A stretch of DNA of 64,000 nucleotides, from contig CAJQUW010001115.1 of assembly GCA_907163375.1 (NCBI GenBank), positions 189,001 through 253,000 on the forward strand. Reading direction: 5' to 3'. Origin of the DNA: Prostheceraeus crozeri. Lineage: Eukaryota; Platyhelminthes; Polycladida; Euryleptidae. Position numbers and translations under genes: made by a program. A model generated the notes under the pieces. The model saw only the letters and a program-made list of their open reading frames with translations. It was not told the DNA's origin and did no database searches. This document shows, piece by piece, positions 10,013 to 22,268 of this stretch (the stretch's first letter is position 1; the number at the start of each line of letters is the position of its first letter).

Positions 10013-12180
10013 GAATTCGTTTGATTTCATCGGAGTGGTTCAGGTCCGAATTCGTGTGATTTCATCGGAATGGTTCAGGTCCGAATTCGTGTGATTTCAT
10101 CGGAATGGTTCAGGTCCGAATTCGTGTGATTTCATCGGAATGGTTCAGGTCCGAATTCGTGTGATTTCATCGGAATGGTTCAGGTCCGAATTCGTGTGAT
10201 TTCATCGGAATGGTTCAGGTCCGAATTCGTGTGATTTCATCGGAGTGGTTCAGGTCCGAATTCGTGTGATTTCATCGGAATGGTTCAGGTCCGAATTCAT
10301 GTGATTTCATCGGAGTGGTTCAGGTCCGAATTCGTGTGATTTCATCGGAATGGTTCAGGTCCGAATTCGTGTGATTTCATCGGAATGGTTCAGGTCCGAA
10401 TTCGTGTGATTTCATCGGAATGGTTCAGGTCCGAATTCGTGTGATTTCATCGGAATGGTTCAGGTCCGAATTCGTGTGATTTCATCGGAGTGGTTCAGGT
10501 CCGAATTCGTGTGATTTCATCGGAATGGTTCAGGTCCGAATTCGTGTGATTTCATCGGAATGGTTCAGATCCGAATTCGTGTGATTTCATCGGAGTGGTT
10601 CAGGTCCGAATTCGTGTGATTTCATCGGAATGGTTCAGGTCCGAATTCGTGTGATTTCATCGGAATGGTTCAGGTCCGAATTCGTGTGATTTCATCGGAA
10701 TGGTTCAGGTCCGAATTCGTGTGATTTCATCGGAGTGGTTCAGGTCCGAATTCGTGTGATTTCATCGGAATGGTTCAGGTCCGAATTCGTGTGATTTCAT
10801 CGGAATGGTTCAGGTCCGAATTCGTGTGATTTCATCGGAATGGTTCAGGTCCGAATTCGTGTGATTTCATCGGAATGGTTCAGGTCCGAATTCGTTTGAT
10901 TTCATCGGAATGGTTCAGGTCCGAATTCGTGTGATTTCATCGGAATGGTTCAGGTCCGAATTCGTGTGATTTCATCGGAGTGGTTCAGGTCCGAATTCGT
11001 GTGATTTCATCGGAGTGGTTCAGGTCCGAATTCGTGTGATTTCATCGGAGTGGTTCAGGTCCGAATTCGTGTGATTTCATCGGAGTGGTTCAGGTCCGAA
11101 TTCGTGTGATTTCATCGGAATGGTTCAGGTCCGAATTCGTGTGATTTCATCGGAGTGGTTCAGGTCCGAATTCGTGTGATTTCATCGGAATGGTTCAGGT
11201 CCGAATTCGTGTGATTTCATCGGAATGGTTCAGGTCCGAATTCGTGTGATTTCATCGGAATGGTTCAGGTCCGAATTCGTGTGATTTCATCGGAATGGTT
11301 CAGGTCCGAATTCGTGTGATTTCATCGGAATGGTTCAGGTCCGAATTCGTGTGATTTCATCGGAATGGTTCAGGTCCGAATTCGTGTGATTTCATCGGAG
11401 TGGTTCAGGTCCGAATTCGTGTGATTTCATCGGAATGGTTCAGGTCCGAATTCGTGTGATTTCATCGGAATGGTTCAGGTCCGAATTCGTGTGATTTCAT
11501 CGGAGTGGTTCAGGTCCGAATTCGTGTGATTTCATCGGAATGGTTCAGGTCCGAATTCGTGTGATTTCATCGGAATGGTTCAGGTCCGAATTCGTGTGAT
11601 TTCATCGGAATGGTTCAGGTCCGAATTCGTGTGATTTCATCGGAGTGGTTCAGGTCCGAATTCGTGTGATTTCATCGGAATGGTTCAGGTCCGAATTCGT
11701 GTGATTTCATCGGAATGGTTCAGGTCCGAATTCGTGTGATTTCATCGGAGTGGTTCAGGTCCGAATTCGTGTGATTTCATCGGAATGGTTCAGGTCCGAA
11801 TTCGTGTGATTTCATCGGAGTGGTTCAGGTCCGAATTCGTGTGATTTCATCGGAATGGTTCAGGTCCGAATTCGTGTGATTTCATCGGAATGGTTCAGGT
11901 CCGAATTCGTGTGATTTCATCGGAATGGTTCAGGTCCGAATTCGTGTGATTTCATCGGAGTGGTTCAGGTCCGAATTCGTGTGATTTCATCGGAATGGTT
12001 CAGGTCCGAATTCGTGTGATTTCATCGGAATGGTTCAGGTCCGAATTCGTGTGATTTCATCGGAATGGTTCAGGTCCGAATTCGTGTGATTTCATCGGAG
12101 TGGTTCAGGTCCGAATTCGTGTGATTTCATCGGAATGGTTCAGGTCCGAATTCGTGTGATTTCATCGGAGTGGTTCAGGT
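10013..12180 (+). repeat. Satellite array, 62 copies of a 35-bp unit
   Basis: Each unit begins GAATTC, contains TGATTTCATCGG and ends GGTTCAGGTCC; the period is exactly 35 bp throughout. I count 61 full units and a last one missing two bases. Units are nearly identical. The main variable site is CGGAATGG (43 units) or CGGAGTGG (19 units). Rare private changes occur in units 1 and 26 (CGTTTG), 9 (TTCATG) and 16 (CAGATCC). Since 35 is not a multiple of three, no frame stays open. The array lies in the intron of the minus-strand coiled-coil gene. Confidence 0.98.
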
Positions 12181-12191
12181 CACAGAGACAG

Positions 12192-13190
12192 ATTCATTTG
12201 TGTGTGGGTTAGTCTAGAGCGGACATAATCCTATCCCAGGCATTGCATGTGATAGTAGCAAGCGATAGAGATTGATATAGATATTCGTCTCCCTTTGCCT
12301 TGTGTGATTGGCCATGCGCGCATTGCAGAAGTAGCTCATATCAGTGAACACACAATCCCCCAAAGGTCTGATTGCAGGCAGGCCTGTCAAGTGAAAGGCG
12401 AATCTCTGAATCAATTTTTTCCGTGATGAATTCGTGAAATGGAAATATTATTCACACCGTTCGACTCCTCACGATCTGAATTTACTGACTGTGTGTGTTT
12501 TACGTGGTGCCAATCTTCTGGTTTGCTAGAATTCAGACTTGATTTTGTATTACGTTCAATGGAAATCTTCTTGCCTCTTGAGACTAGTTGTGGCCGTGGC
12601 CAATAGTGATAATTAATGTCATCTCTAGACCCAAACACGCAGACAATACAATTCATCTTGTGGTTTAGATGGATTCGAATAATCGCCCGCAGCCTCTGAA
12701 TGGACGATCTAGGACCAGAGAAATCAATCGCTTTGTCTGCGTATTTTGGTCTAGAGATGATATTAATTAGCACGGATGGTCACGGCCACAACTTGTCTCG
12801 AGGAGCAAGTTAATAAATTCTCTAATGAACGTAGTAGAAATTCAAGTCTGAATTCTGACGTACCAGAGCATCGACACCACATCGAGGACAGACAGCAAAT
12901 TTAGATCGTGAGAAGTCGAACGGTGTGAATAATATATCCATTTGACGAATTTGTCACGGAGAAAATTGAGTCAAAGATAGGTACCTTCAAATGACAGATT
13001 CCTCAATCGGACGGTTGAAGCTCGAATGTTCCGTACTTAATACGACTACTGTTGTATTGCGCGTGTTTGGCCAATTACGCAAACCAAAGGGGACGAAATC
13101 TCCATATCAATCTCTATCTCTTGCTACCATTTAATACAATGACTGGGATGGAATTTGTCTTCTCTGGACACAAGTGAAGCCACCTCAATG
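12192..13190. repeat. Foldback element: two arms of about 480 bp, spacer about 30 bp
   Basis: The left arm to about 12672 is the reverse complement of the right arm from about 12702 at roughly three-quarters identity. Matching pairs include TCACACCGTTCGAC against GTCGAACGGTGTGA, and AGATTGATAT on one side against ATATCAATCT on the other. The match runs outward to TTCATTTGTG near 12192, only 12 bp after the satellite ends. No transposase or clear target duplication is seen. The arms are old, unlike those of the palindrome at 25551-26748. Confidence 0.85.
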
Positions 13191-13319
13191 TATGGGACAA
13201 ACACCATTCGACTATTGAAATTACTAGAGCAACTCGAAGACATGTCTGTGTGTTGCATAGTACGAAAATCAACCTTACTATTTTCAGTCATGTCGAGCTT
13301 TACAGTTTCAGAGGCGCCC

Positions 13320-13735
13320 GAAGTTGTGGAGTGGGACCCAGAGTGGCAACAAACTAGTCCAATCCACCCAGCACCAAACTAACAGCAGCTCTGCACCACC
13401 CTTGGAGACTCTGGTATGCAACAATTGATGCAGGCAGACAGGGACACTTCATTAAGCCGACCAGGGACATAGCTGCTCTTATGGGAAGAACCCCATCAAG
13501 CTCCTTAACCCCGACTCGCACCTGTGTCATGCTGACCACCAACAGAAACAGTCCTGTCAGCAATCCTCCACATTATCACGGACGTGCTCACTAGTGCTGA
13601 CTGTGGCGTCTCAGGGACACATTGCCAGTTACAAGGGTGTCTCCCACAGTCATAGGCAATAGATCGTTGAGGCCAGGAACCCAATAAGTATCAGCCTTGA
13701 CACCAAGTAATCGGACCAAACTATCGCTACCCCAC
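13320..13735 (+). repeat. Unclassified GC-rich dispersed repeat, copy 2
   Basis: This copy is related to 2240-2665, in the same orientation, with several small gaps. The frame that is open in copy 1 contains stops here. The GC-rich character fades after about 13800. Confidence 0.65.
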
Positions 13736-16220
13736 ACATAGCTACAATGCAGGTGCTCCCGGACTTGAGTGCTCTAAGAAGGAATCCCGCCGTGCAATCT
13801 TTGCCACATGTCAATGGAATCATATGTATGTAATCTACAAAAATGCATCAACTTCCTGATTGCTTGGTACTGTTACAAGTAAACATCCAGTTAAGGAAGC
13901 AGCAGGTGCAAATCCTTGCCATCTCTGACTCTGAATAATACGCAGCGCACACAGCATTCAAGGAAGTGATCGACTATCTGAACAACAAAATGCGTGTGTT
14001 TTTAGAGGAAGCACACATCCGGTATCAATTTGCATGATAACTTTCTCATCTTCGTAGCCGATTCGAAATACATTTTACGTCAGTTTCGATCCTGAATTAA
14101 CAAAGAGAGATGATCTCTATACCGTGATCATGTTTGAAATTTTCAGAAATATATATACGCAGAAAATAAAAAATGCTCAGAATTAACATATGGAGTCTGT
14201 CGCAGTATATCAATAAAACTAAAAATAAAATCGTTGCCTGCAATGAAGTTTCATTCTATGTTGTTAACTGATTATGAATCATTTTAATACCGCAATTATC
14301 ATCTAATTTTCTCCTGCGTGATGAGAGGGCATTTTCAAAATTTTGTCGAGTACTATAAATAAAGTCGAACTGTGCGCGGTGCACCGGTTTTTCTACTTGC
14401 ACCGGTTCTCGGGCCGTTGCAACGAAATGTACGAACAAAATGATATTTTTCAGTATATTTTAATTATAATTGATTCATTATATCTGCTATCTTAGTCACA
14501 GGAATTTGTAAAGAAAAATATTTTAAGCATGTACAGTAATTTTCATCCGACTAGCTCTAACTCCATTATTCAATTATGTTGATCAATTCAATTCAAATTT
14601 CTCTGTCATGAAGCCTTTTGAAAATCATGGCTACATCATGAAATAGACGATGCTCCTCCGGTTCTCCGATGTTGAGAAAAAATGTGAAAAGGTCACGAAA
14701 ATTAGATAATTAAAGTTCATGATAAATGGTATTCGGCCACAAAGTCTCGATTTCTGCGACCTCAGAATTTCGGAATCTAACAGTGAATACTGCGCAACTT
14801 GCTGTTGCTCCTCTTGTCAAGATATAGCCTTTCTTAGCATTCTATCGGCTAATGATCCATCCGAAAGACTTTTTCGGCATCCAGAAACATCAGGAGTATC
14901 AAATAGAGACTTCTTGAAGCCGAGTAATGTCGAGATGTTGACCTTCTTGCATTCTAATTTGCAGATAACTGCAACATTGCTTCGGCTCTTTCCACATTTC
15001 TTGATTTGCTCAGGTACTTCGAAGAAGGAATGAAGAATAAACTCCTCCTTTGTTATACATGTATGCAATTATAAAATGATCAAATAAAAACCCGATGCTT
15101 CTTCCTCCACTGACTTTGTAATTTACTCATTGTAGCTTTTACCCTTTTTGTACATAATTTCTGCTTTCACCTCTAGTTTCAAGCAAAGATCGGCAATGAT
15201 AAAATGATATCATTTTATTCTGAGGAAAAATGATACGAAATGATATCATCAAAAATTTTTGTTCCATTATATTTTCTAATCATGTATTCTTCGCATTCTG
15301 TATTGAAGCAAATTTAGTCTCTTTCGTTTGTTCTACCCATGTCCTTCCCCACTGGCTGATTCATGCAGCGAAAAGCAGCAGGCTATTGTCTGTCAGTCAG
15401 TCTATCGCACAGATTGTCAAACATTGCTAGTTTAAAAACACTAGTTTTAATTTTTTCTGACTTGTCTTAATTTCTATAATACGAGAATAATATAAGTTTA
15501 TGAATAAATTATTAGAAATATGTAGCCGAGGCTTTGAAATTTGGAAATACGAGTACGGTCTCAGAGCTTGACATTTCGGACTTGGATAATTAAGATTCTG
15601 GTGAATAAAGACCGGCGTTTTCTGGGATTAGCTCTACATGTACAGTGTATATCTCATACATTGCTAGTTACTTCAGACTTCCAGTGGGCCTATAATTGAA
15701 CATTGAACTTATTTTTGAAGTCTTGACCGTAATCTAAATATTTTTACCCTTTTTTCGTACTTTAGATACTGTTGGCCTAAACAACTGCATATTGTGGGCA
15801 TATTTGCAATTCGAGTGTATAACGCTAAAATCAAAACTTGCGATGTCTAATGTATAGGCCATAGGCCCTACCTAAGCTTTGGTATACAAGAAGCTTTGTA
15901 TGACTAAACTGCTTTCTTCGGCTTTCTATTATTTGGAATATATCGATACTGCATGCAATCGAATTTTAATTTCATTGCTAAGAGCAGTAAAAGTATCATG
16001 GCAGCAATGTAAATCGAAAAATTCGCATGTCTTGATCTATTTACGGTGCAGGCCTACGTATATTTCACTAAAAATGGTATATTTTCATTATAAAAAATAT
16101 AATGATGTCATTGCCGATCATAGGTTTTAAGAACTCCAACTATCATATGTTTTGACTATCATACAGACGCACGGGATAAGGATGATATGAATGTCACTTG
16201 CAAGTATTTGAAAATTGAAA
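13736..16220. other. Intron sequence without recognised genes
   Basis: Overlapping 83-104 codon frames on both strands at 14719-15068 have no splice sites or known motif. A small palindrome around AAAATGATATCATTTTAT lies near 15200. Nothing else is recognised. Confidence 0.35.
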
Positions 16221-17094
16221 TTAACCCGAGTCCCACTGAGGGAGGGGAGAATTTCGCCCCGCTGATCTCCAAAAGTATTGCACAAATTTTGCCAAATCAC
16301 ACATTTATCGAAACTACATTGAAAGAGGATTCAGAAAAACAACATGATTGTTATTTTTGAGGTCATCCCTGGGCTAAGGCGAAAGGTAAATAAACCGCCA
16401 ACTTTTGATAAATTTATATGAGATCACTACTTGAAATGGAAAATGAATAAACAACATACAAATCGAAAGATCTGGTCAAGCTGGCAAATAAAATATGATT
16501 ATTATTCGTTATGAGATTACATCATTGTATTAGATGAGGTCAAAGGTCAAATAATTCTAAATTTTAGTTCAACTCAAATGGCACATTTTAGTACTTAGTT
16601 TCTGCAGGTGAAGAATCAATCCAATCTGGTGACTTTTATCGAGAAACTGAGGCTAAAAGTAACATGATTCTGAAAAATTTCAATAATTGCTGATTGGATG
16701 CAGAACTAAGAAGTAAAGATAATAAAAAAATCATATTTCAAATTTGAATTTTGCATAATTAACAAGCAGATAATTTTAAAGTTCAAAAACTTTGCATTTG
16801 TGAATATGTTTATATTGATAGGTAGAATCCTTTATGTAATCTCAACATATTTCATCAGGAATTGATACCATGTAAATATACCAAAATCAGCCAAAATGTT
16901 CCAAACATTCGAATTTTAAAGTAGCTCTAACGCCAAAAATATAGTGCCAAATTAATTTTCCTTCTGTCAAAAGTTACATAATACGTAGAAAGCAAGCTAC
17001 TGGAAATCTGGTGGCCATAACATATTTGGTTTAAATGATATTCAAAAAATTCGCCAGGGGGACGTAAAACTCCCCCAGTGGGGCGGGGGTTGAA
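16221..17094. mobile_element. Candidate piggyBac-like MITE (TTAA-type)
   Basis: The left end reads TTAACCCGAGTCCCACTGAG. The reversed right end reads TTCAACCCCCGCCCCACTGG. They align with one short gap, the right TTAA being changed by one base. TTAA followed by CCC is the usual start of piggyBac-type ends. The interior is AT-rich and non-coding. Confidence 0.5.
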
Positions 17095-18215
17095 GGTGGC
17101 CTATGAAAGTCTGTTTTAAATTCTTTAGCGCCATTACAATTTTTTAGTCTAGTATTTTATAATATTTTCATTGAATGTTAGAAAATATGAACATTTATTA
17201 TAAAGGACAGAAACCCAACCTTCAAGAGTTTGAAGTTTGGATTGATCATCACAAAAGACGCGAAGGATATTACTATATCTCGCCTATAGTTCAATAAGTG
17301 CATCAGTGTAACTTTTCAACATTCTCTGCTCACCGTCTTAGTGAGAGCAAGTGCGGCCAGTGCACAGCCCTACTATAAATAATGACAGGCTTTGACATCT
17401 GAATCAAGAAATGAATATTTGACCATTCAGGACAAACAATTAAGTAGATTCATGCTCAGTATGTTTCATTATTTGACATCCTGGAAATGAATTCTCCTGC
17501 GACAGTTGACATGTCTGTCATATTCCATTCGTCTTTCCGATATCTTGTGTTACAATTTCATAGATAATTAAAGTAACAATTCAAATCTTTCATGCTCTGT
17601 TACATTCGACAGTCATTTCAACGGCTCATTGAAGAAAAGAATGATTAATGAGAATAAAAAGCCGTCTAACTGCAGTCTCACATACTTTGACTGAATTACT
17701 GAACAAGTTCCTCATCAAAGTGTTAATATTCTCTTCTCTCGTAATATTCCTTCACTTTCTACTTTGTCGAACGCACCGAAAAGTTCAGGAGGCAGAAATA
17801 AGGTGTGACAGCATGAAAAATCGTCTGTCTGTTCACTTTCCCCTTTTTTGAGCTCATCTCATCCCCTAGATCGACTCTACTAATCAACCCTGAACCCGCG
17901 TTTGATGTATGTTCCAAAATGGAAAGTTCATTTCGTCTGCAGAGTAGGGTACTTCAGTATTGAATAGTAGTTGCAGCAAGGTTGGACCTTGGGTTTTGGG
18001 TAAGTGATGCAAAACTTGGATTCTCTATTAATGCTGAATATATACAGATCAATCTACAAAAATTAATATTTTGATTTGAATCTTAGGAGAGCTACAGGAT
18101 AAGAGTATATAGTTCTGATATTCTATCAAATTTCCGCTGGATTCACAGAATATTTCAAAAATGGAATCGTGCGCGCGTGAAATTTGTGTCTCGTTCACTA
18201 CGAGATATAAGATAC
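17095..18215. other. Intron sequence without recognised features
   Basis: No gene or element is recognised. A plus-strand gtaagtgatg near 18000 lacks an open exon before it. Confidence 0.35.
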
Positions 18216-19527
18216 ACAGGGTGGATACCATACCTTGTCCGATATATTTTCAGAAAAGCGACATGTTCTCCAGCTAATATTAATAGTATTGAGTAAACTA
18301 ACATGCACCATAGGTATCAGAAAAATCATGTTAAAATAATACTCACAATAAATTTTCAAAATGGACGCCATTTTGTTCCACACAAAGTTCACATCGATGA
18401 ATGAAATTCCTATATGATTTTGTCATCATAAATACGAGTTTAGGAATCGCAGATGGTGAGATCGGGAGATCTAGCGGGCCATGGAATTGGACCACTCCTT
18501 CCAATCCATCGGCTGTTCAACCGATCGTTAAGCAAGTTCCTTGTCTGGGTGCTAAAATTGGGTGGAGCGCCATCTTGTTGAAGCAAAGAGGTGCGGTGAG
18601 ACCGGTAAGCAAAAACAGTGAGCACTTTCGCGGTCAGAATGTCACAGTAGCGATCACTTGTCATGGTTTCTTCACTGATGTCCACTGCTATAATGCCATG
18701 AAATGATATCGCGACGAATACGGTCTGGCCCTTTGATCTTATGGATATCTCATGATGATTGTCTGTCGCGTAGTAGAAATCATTGTGATGATTTACTCGA
18801 CCGGACATGATAAATGTGCACTCATCGGAGAAGATGATTTTGTGAGATCATGAACACTCTTCACTGCTCTTTCGAAGGATGGTTTGACAAAAAACCAAGT
18901 CTTGTCTCTTCGTCATGGTCGAAAATTTGATGCATCAGATGAACCTTGTATATTTTATGTCCATTCTCCTAAGGAATTTTTTCCCGACTGCCCTATGTGA
19001 AATCCGTGACATCGTGATGTACGAGGGCTGTCCATAATGGCGTTCACGATCGAATCCTTCTTCTCATTCAATACGCGAGTAGTACGATTTCCTGAGCTGG
19101 ATCGAGGTAAGATGGAACCGGCATTGAGGAACTTGTCGGACCATCGTCTGATTGTTCTTCCATCAGGTGCTTCTTCGCCATATTCTTCAACGTAGCGTCT
19201 TCTTGCTTGTTCGCTGTTTCCATAGGTTATACAGTAAGCAACAAGTCAAGTATTTCGCTAGACGTTTTCCATTTCATCATAAAGTGAAGCACCTGCATTG
19301 AGCGGCGTATGTAATAAACTCGTACGTGCGATTTGAAATTTTGAATAAATTTGAATAAACTTAGTAGAATTTGAAACCGTAAACATCATTGGATGATTGC
19401 GAACTGCAAAAAATTCTAATTTTAAGTGTAAACATAGATATCTTATGCAACTATAAGCATTTAATTTGAATAAGACATTTCATTATTCATATCATAGAAA
19501 TCGGACAAGGTATGGTATCCACCCTGT
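18216..19527 (-). mobile_element. Mariner/IS630-type DNA transposon, decayed
   Basis: Perfect terminal inverted repeats of 28 bp start ACAGGGTGGATACCATACCT on the left and are exactly mirrored at 19500-19527. ATAC lies directly outside both ends. Allowing one terminal mismatch, this also fits a TA target duplication, the rule for the family. The 1312-bp length is normal for a mariner. The minus strand carries a broken transposase (see 18440-19270). Confidence 0.9.
18440..19270 (-). pseudogene. Mariner-like transposase, broken
   Basis: The best frame (18440-18808) contains LLQQDGAPPNFS and PIPWPARSPDLT, the DDE-domain block seen in IS630/Tc1/mariner transposases of the WPARSPDL type, in which the D of QQDGAP is the second catalytic Asp. 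Further 5', in other frames, are pieces of the N-terminal helix-turn-helix region (YGEEAPDGRTIRRW near 19170 and VLNEKKDSIVNAIMDSPRTS near 19050). Several frameshifts separate these parts. The C-terminal end after SPDLT is lost. The gene is non-functional. Confidence 0.85.
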
Positions 19528-20299
19528 ATACCTTATAAGCTGATCTTACTTGGAACTACCATATTGATGACACGGTTATCAAATGTTTCAGAAGATTTTT
19601 CATTATTGGAAATTTAAAGCGTGCTAAATGTCCTCAACTACAGATTTTCAATGTTATGAATCTTCATAAGATCGGTTTGATTGATGCAATACCTTGTTTC
19701 TAGGATCTGCCGAATTATATGTTATGCAGGCTTGCTGGATTTGAACGATTTGCGGCGGGAAATTTTTCTAGAATTGAATTTTTTCATTGAAATCATTTAT
19801 TGACAAATTGTGCAATAAGTTATTCGGGGAATAACAAAAGATGATGATCATCTCTTGCGTGTGATGCTTGAGACGAGACGCCCAATATCGAGAGATAATC
19901 GATGTACATGTACTAGAGCTCTTCGTGCCTACACAGAACGTTTTAGTAAATCCTTTATACAATATGGAAAATGACAGTCACTGCTTTTTATGTTCTGAAT
20001 TGTCTTTGTCATCAACTTTGTAATGCATTTACCGCATATTGTCAATCAATAAAGATGATCTATCTATATTCATACCGAGTAAGTTTTCTATTATTGAAGG
20101 AAACGCCGCAATTTCGAATCACATTGGCATGCGTTAAGTAGACTGTGCTAGTGTGAAACACTGTCTTGACGGAAATAATCTTTATCATTGTTATGTTTAT
20201 CAATAGCTCTGTTGAATTAGCACATTCAAGAATCTCGGCTCTGCTGTTCAGAAAAATGGATCTCTCGAAAAGAATCATCGGCCCGTCTCATGAAAGCAA
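19528..20299. other. Intron sequence without recognised features
   Basis: Nothing recognised on either strand. Confidence 0.35.
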
Positions 20300-20830
20300 A
20301 TCAAGTTATGGTTATGTTAGGAGAAGTGTGGCGGTCACGCAGATTGATGATTCATACAAAAGTGACTCTGTACAAGACGCTGCGCTGGTGAGATCTGTAC
20401 TGACATATGGCTGTAAAATTTGGTACGACAGTGATAACATTTCCCGACGTTTCACTGTGTTCGAGAATAACGCCTTACGAAGGATCCTGGGAGTGAAATG
20501 GCAGGACAAAGTAACAAATGTTCGTATCCGTGAAACAATGAAAGTGCCATGGGTGGATGAAGTGCTAATGAACTGGAGATGGCGATGGCACGGACACACC
20601 TTGAGACGGGAGTCACACAACGTAGTACGGACAATATATAAGTGGAAACCAAACGGGTCAAGGAGAAGAGGTCGACCTAAGCCCACTTGGCTGCGGACGA
20701 TAAAGAAGGAAGCTGCAGAATGTTGGGAGAACATCGAGGGACGAGCTCAAGGCTGAATCTCATGGAGAAATTCTACGAAGGCCTTTTGCGTCAGTCGGCG
20801 TAGGAGGCGGTAGCAGGTAACTGCTGAATT
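20300..20830 (+). mobile_element. LINE fragment: C-terminal end of ORF2
   Basis: A frame ending at 20756 contains VLTYGCKIWYDS, FENNALRRILGVKWQDKVTN, RWRWHGHTLRRES and GSRRRGRPKPTWLRTI. This is the classic tail that follows the reverse transcriptase in many RTE/Ingi/Jockey-type LINEs. The RT core is missing, so the copy is 5'-truncated. The stretch TTTTGCGTCAGTCGGCGTAG after the stop is the kind of 3' end seen in such elements. The first 45 or so residues of the frame are unrelated flanking sequence. Confidence 0.8.
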
Positions 20831-21109
20831 AGCTATTCACTAGTTATTTCATAATCTCTGTTTAAGCAAAATTTATCCTTTTCTGGAAGGCAACGAAGCA
20901 ATGCATTTAAAACCATGGAATATGTTCAAAAGTAGGTTGCTCCAAGATGTCTTCATTAACAAGTTTGGAACTTGATGAACGCTCTATGCATTCCTTCAAT
21001 TCTATGATTTGAAGCGTCATTTTGCACGTAAATTTAAATATTGAACCTAGAACACTGTTGTCTTTGTACATATCATATGTCAACAAGCCGATGCCTGCAT
21101 TGTATTTCC

Positions 21110-21552
21110 TGTCAGCAGATTGGTGTCTGGCAGTGTGGAGCTCAGGTAACACACTGCAGTAAATTGAAAGGCTACAGAATCTTGCATTGCGCGTCATGTG
21201 CGAGTGTCCGAAAAGAGAAAGTAGAAAACCACTCTATCGGAAACTGAAAGTAATACCTATTCGGGAAAGGGTGAATTTCAAGCAAGTCACACTGGTTTAG
21301 AAAGTCATGAATGGCTTGGCCCCAGTATACTTACAAGACATGCTCACAAGGCGGACTACTCAAAGTCAAGTTACACGAGCAATATCTGCTGGAGAACTAT
21401 GCGTACTGCACGCCAAAACTGAATTGAGAAAATGCACTATTCGATGCAAAGGCCCGAAGCTTTTCAACCTCTGCAATCGAAGCATCAAGGAGTGTGACAC
21501 GATCCGAAGCATCAAAAGACGATACTTTGACCATTTCTTTGCGAAGTTTTGA
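21110..21552 (+). mobile_element. LINE fragment: CR1-like ORF2 C-terminus
   Basis: In three shifting frames one can read VMCECPKREKVE, LKVIPIRERVNFKQVTLV and MNGLAPVYLQDMLTRRTT. These match the usual order LQNRALR...LPIxERxxFK...KxLNGLAPxYLxDLL of CR1/L2-like LINE tails. The last part (DTIRSIKRRYFDHFF) fits the terminal SLxxFKxxLKxxLF motif. The copy is a 5'-truncated relic with at least one frameshift and one stop. Confidence 0.75.
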
Positions 21553-21714
21553 GCGTTTATCGAACTTTTGTTAATTTCGCTTACTTTATGTTTTTGTTTA
21601 GAAGGCCATTTCAAATGAGCTATGCTACAAATAACATCCTCTTAAATATAGAATTTAATATCATTATGCGTGACAGCTTATTGTATTTCACTTTACCATT
21701 TTACACTATCTCTA

Positions 21715-21975
21715 TGTGGTTGGATAGCTCAGTTGGTTAACGGCCGCGTCTCGGTCAGTAAGTGCAGAAGGTCCAGGGTTCGAGTCCGCTCGCCTCGGGA
21801 CACACCACCGCTCTCACTAGAGGTCCCCATGCCTGGTGACAGTTGCGAGTATGTGAAAGATGCCCCACCTCTAGCTTGCTAGTATGGCTTCGTGCCTTGG
21901 GTGGGGCATAAATCAGTAAGAACTATCTCTTACTGGTCCTGTGGCTTGATGGTCAATTCATAGTCGATCTTCAGT
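21715..21975 (+). mobile_element. tRNA-derived SINE-2
   Basis: An A box TAGCTCAGTTGGTTAACG and B box GGGTTCGAGTCC are well preserved. The cloverleaf does not close: no matching acceptor stem and an overlong middle. This is therefore a SINE head, not a tRNA gene. The body contains GGTGGGGCAT and a CTTACTGG segment. No second copy was found in the window. Confidence 0.75.
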
Positions 21976-22200
21976 CGAAGAGTTCAAATCAGCAGGTAAA
22001 TAGTCACTGTTTCCAGGAGTTCTATCTCAAAAACACAGAAGTCTATAGAAACCAAAGCATTTAGATAACTTGTCCTCCCTTCCGAAAAATTCAAAAAACG
22101 TATTCACAATGCGAGTACTTCTGGTTTTTGGATACTGTCGTCTTTAATAATGACTTTACGCGGCTATGTGATCGGTTGAATGATAATTCTGACAACTCAC

Positions 22201-22268
22201 TGAGTCGAATTTTGAGCCCATCGTTTTCTTGTCGGTGATTATTGGTTTCTTCATGTAGAAGCTGCCGT
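22201..22268 (-). CDS. Exon 2 of a coiled-coil protein gene
   Basis: A 68-nt exon lies between the acceptor CGTTTATTTTTCAG and the donor gtgagttg on the minus strand. It opens with one base that completes the codon left by exon 1 (AT+A, Ile), then reads RQLLHEETNNHRQENDGLKI RL, and leaves one base that exon 3 completes as ATG (Met). The sequence is highly charged with Leu/Ile at heptad spacing, typical of a dimeric coiled coil. The introns on either side are 4.6 kb and 13.5 kb. Confidence 0.8.

Noticed and set aside
10013-12180. CRISPR-like array
   Set aside because: Units join directly with no spacers, in a eukaryotic context; this is a tandem satellite.
14719-15068. Overlapping open frames of 83-104 codons on both strands
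   Set aside because: No splice sites, domain motif or repeat partner; overlapping long frames on both strands are common by chance.
21721-21795. Apparent tRNA gene with clear A and B boxes
   Set aside because: The acceptor stem does not pair and the middle is too long, so it is the head of a SINE.
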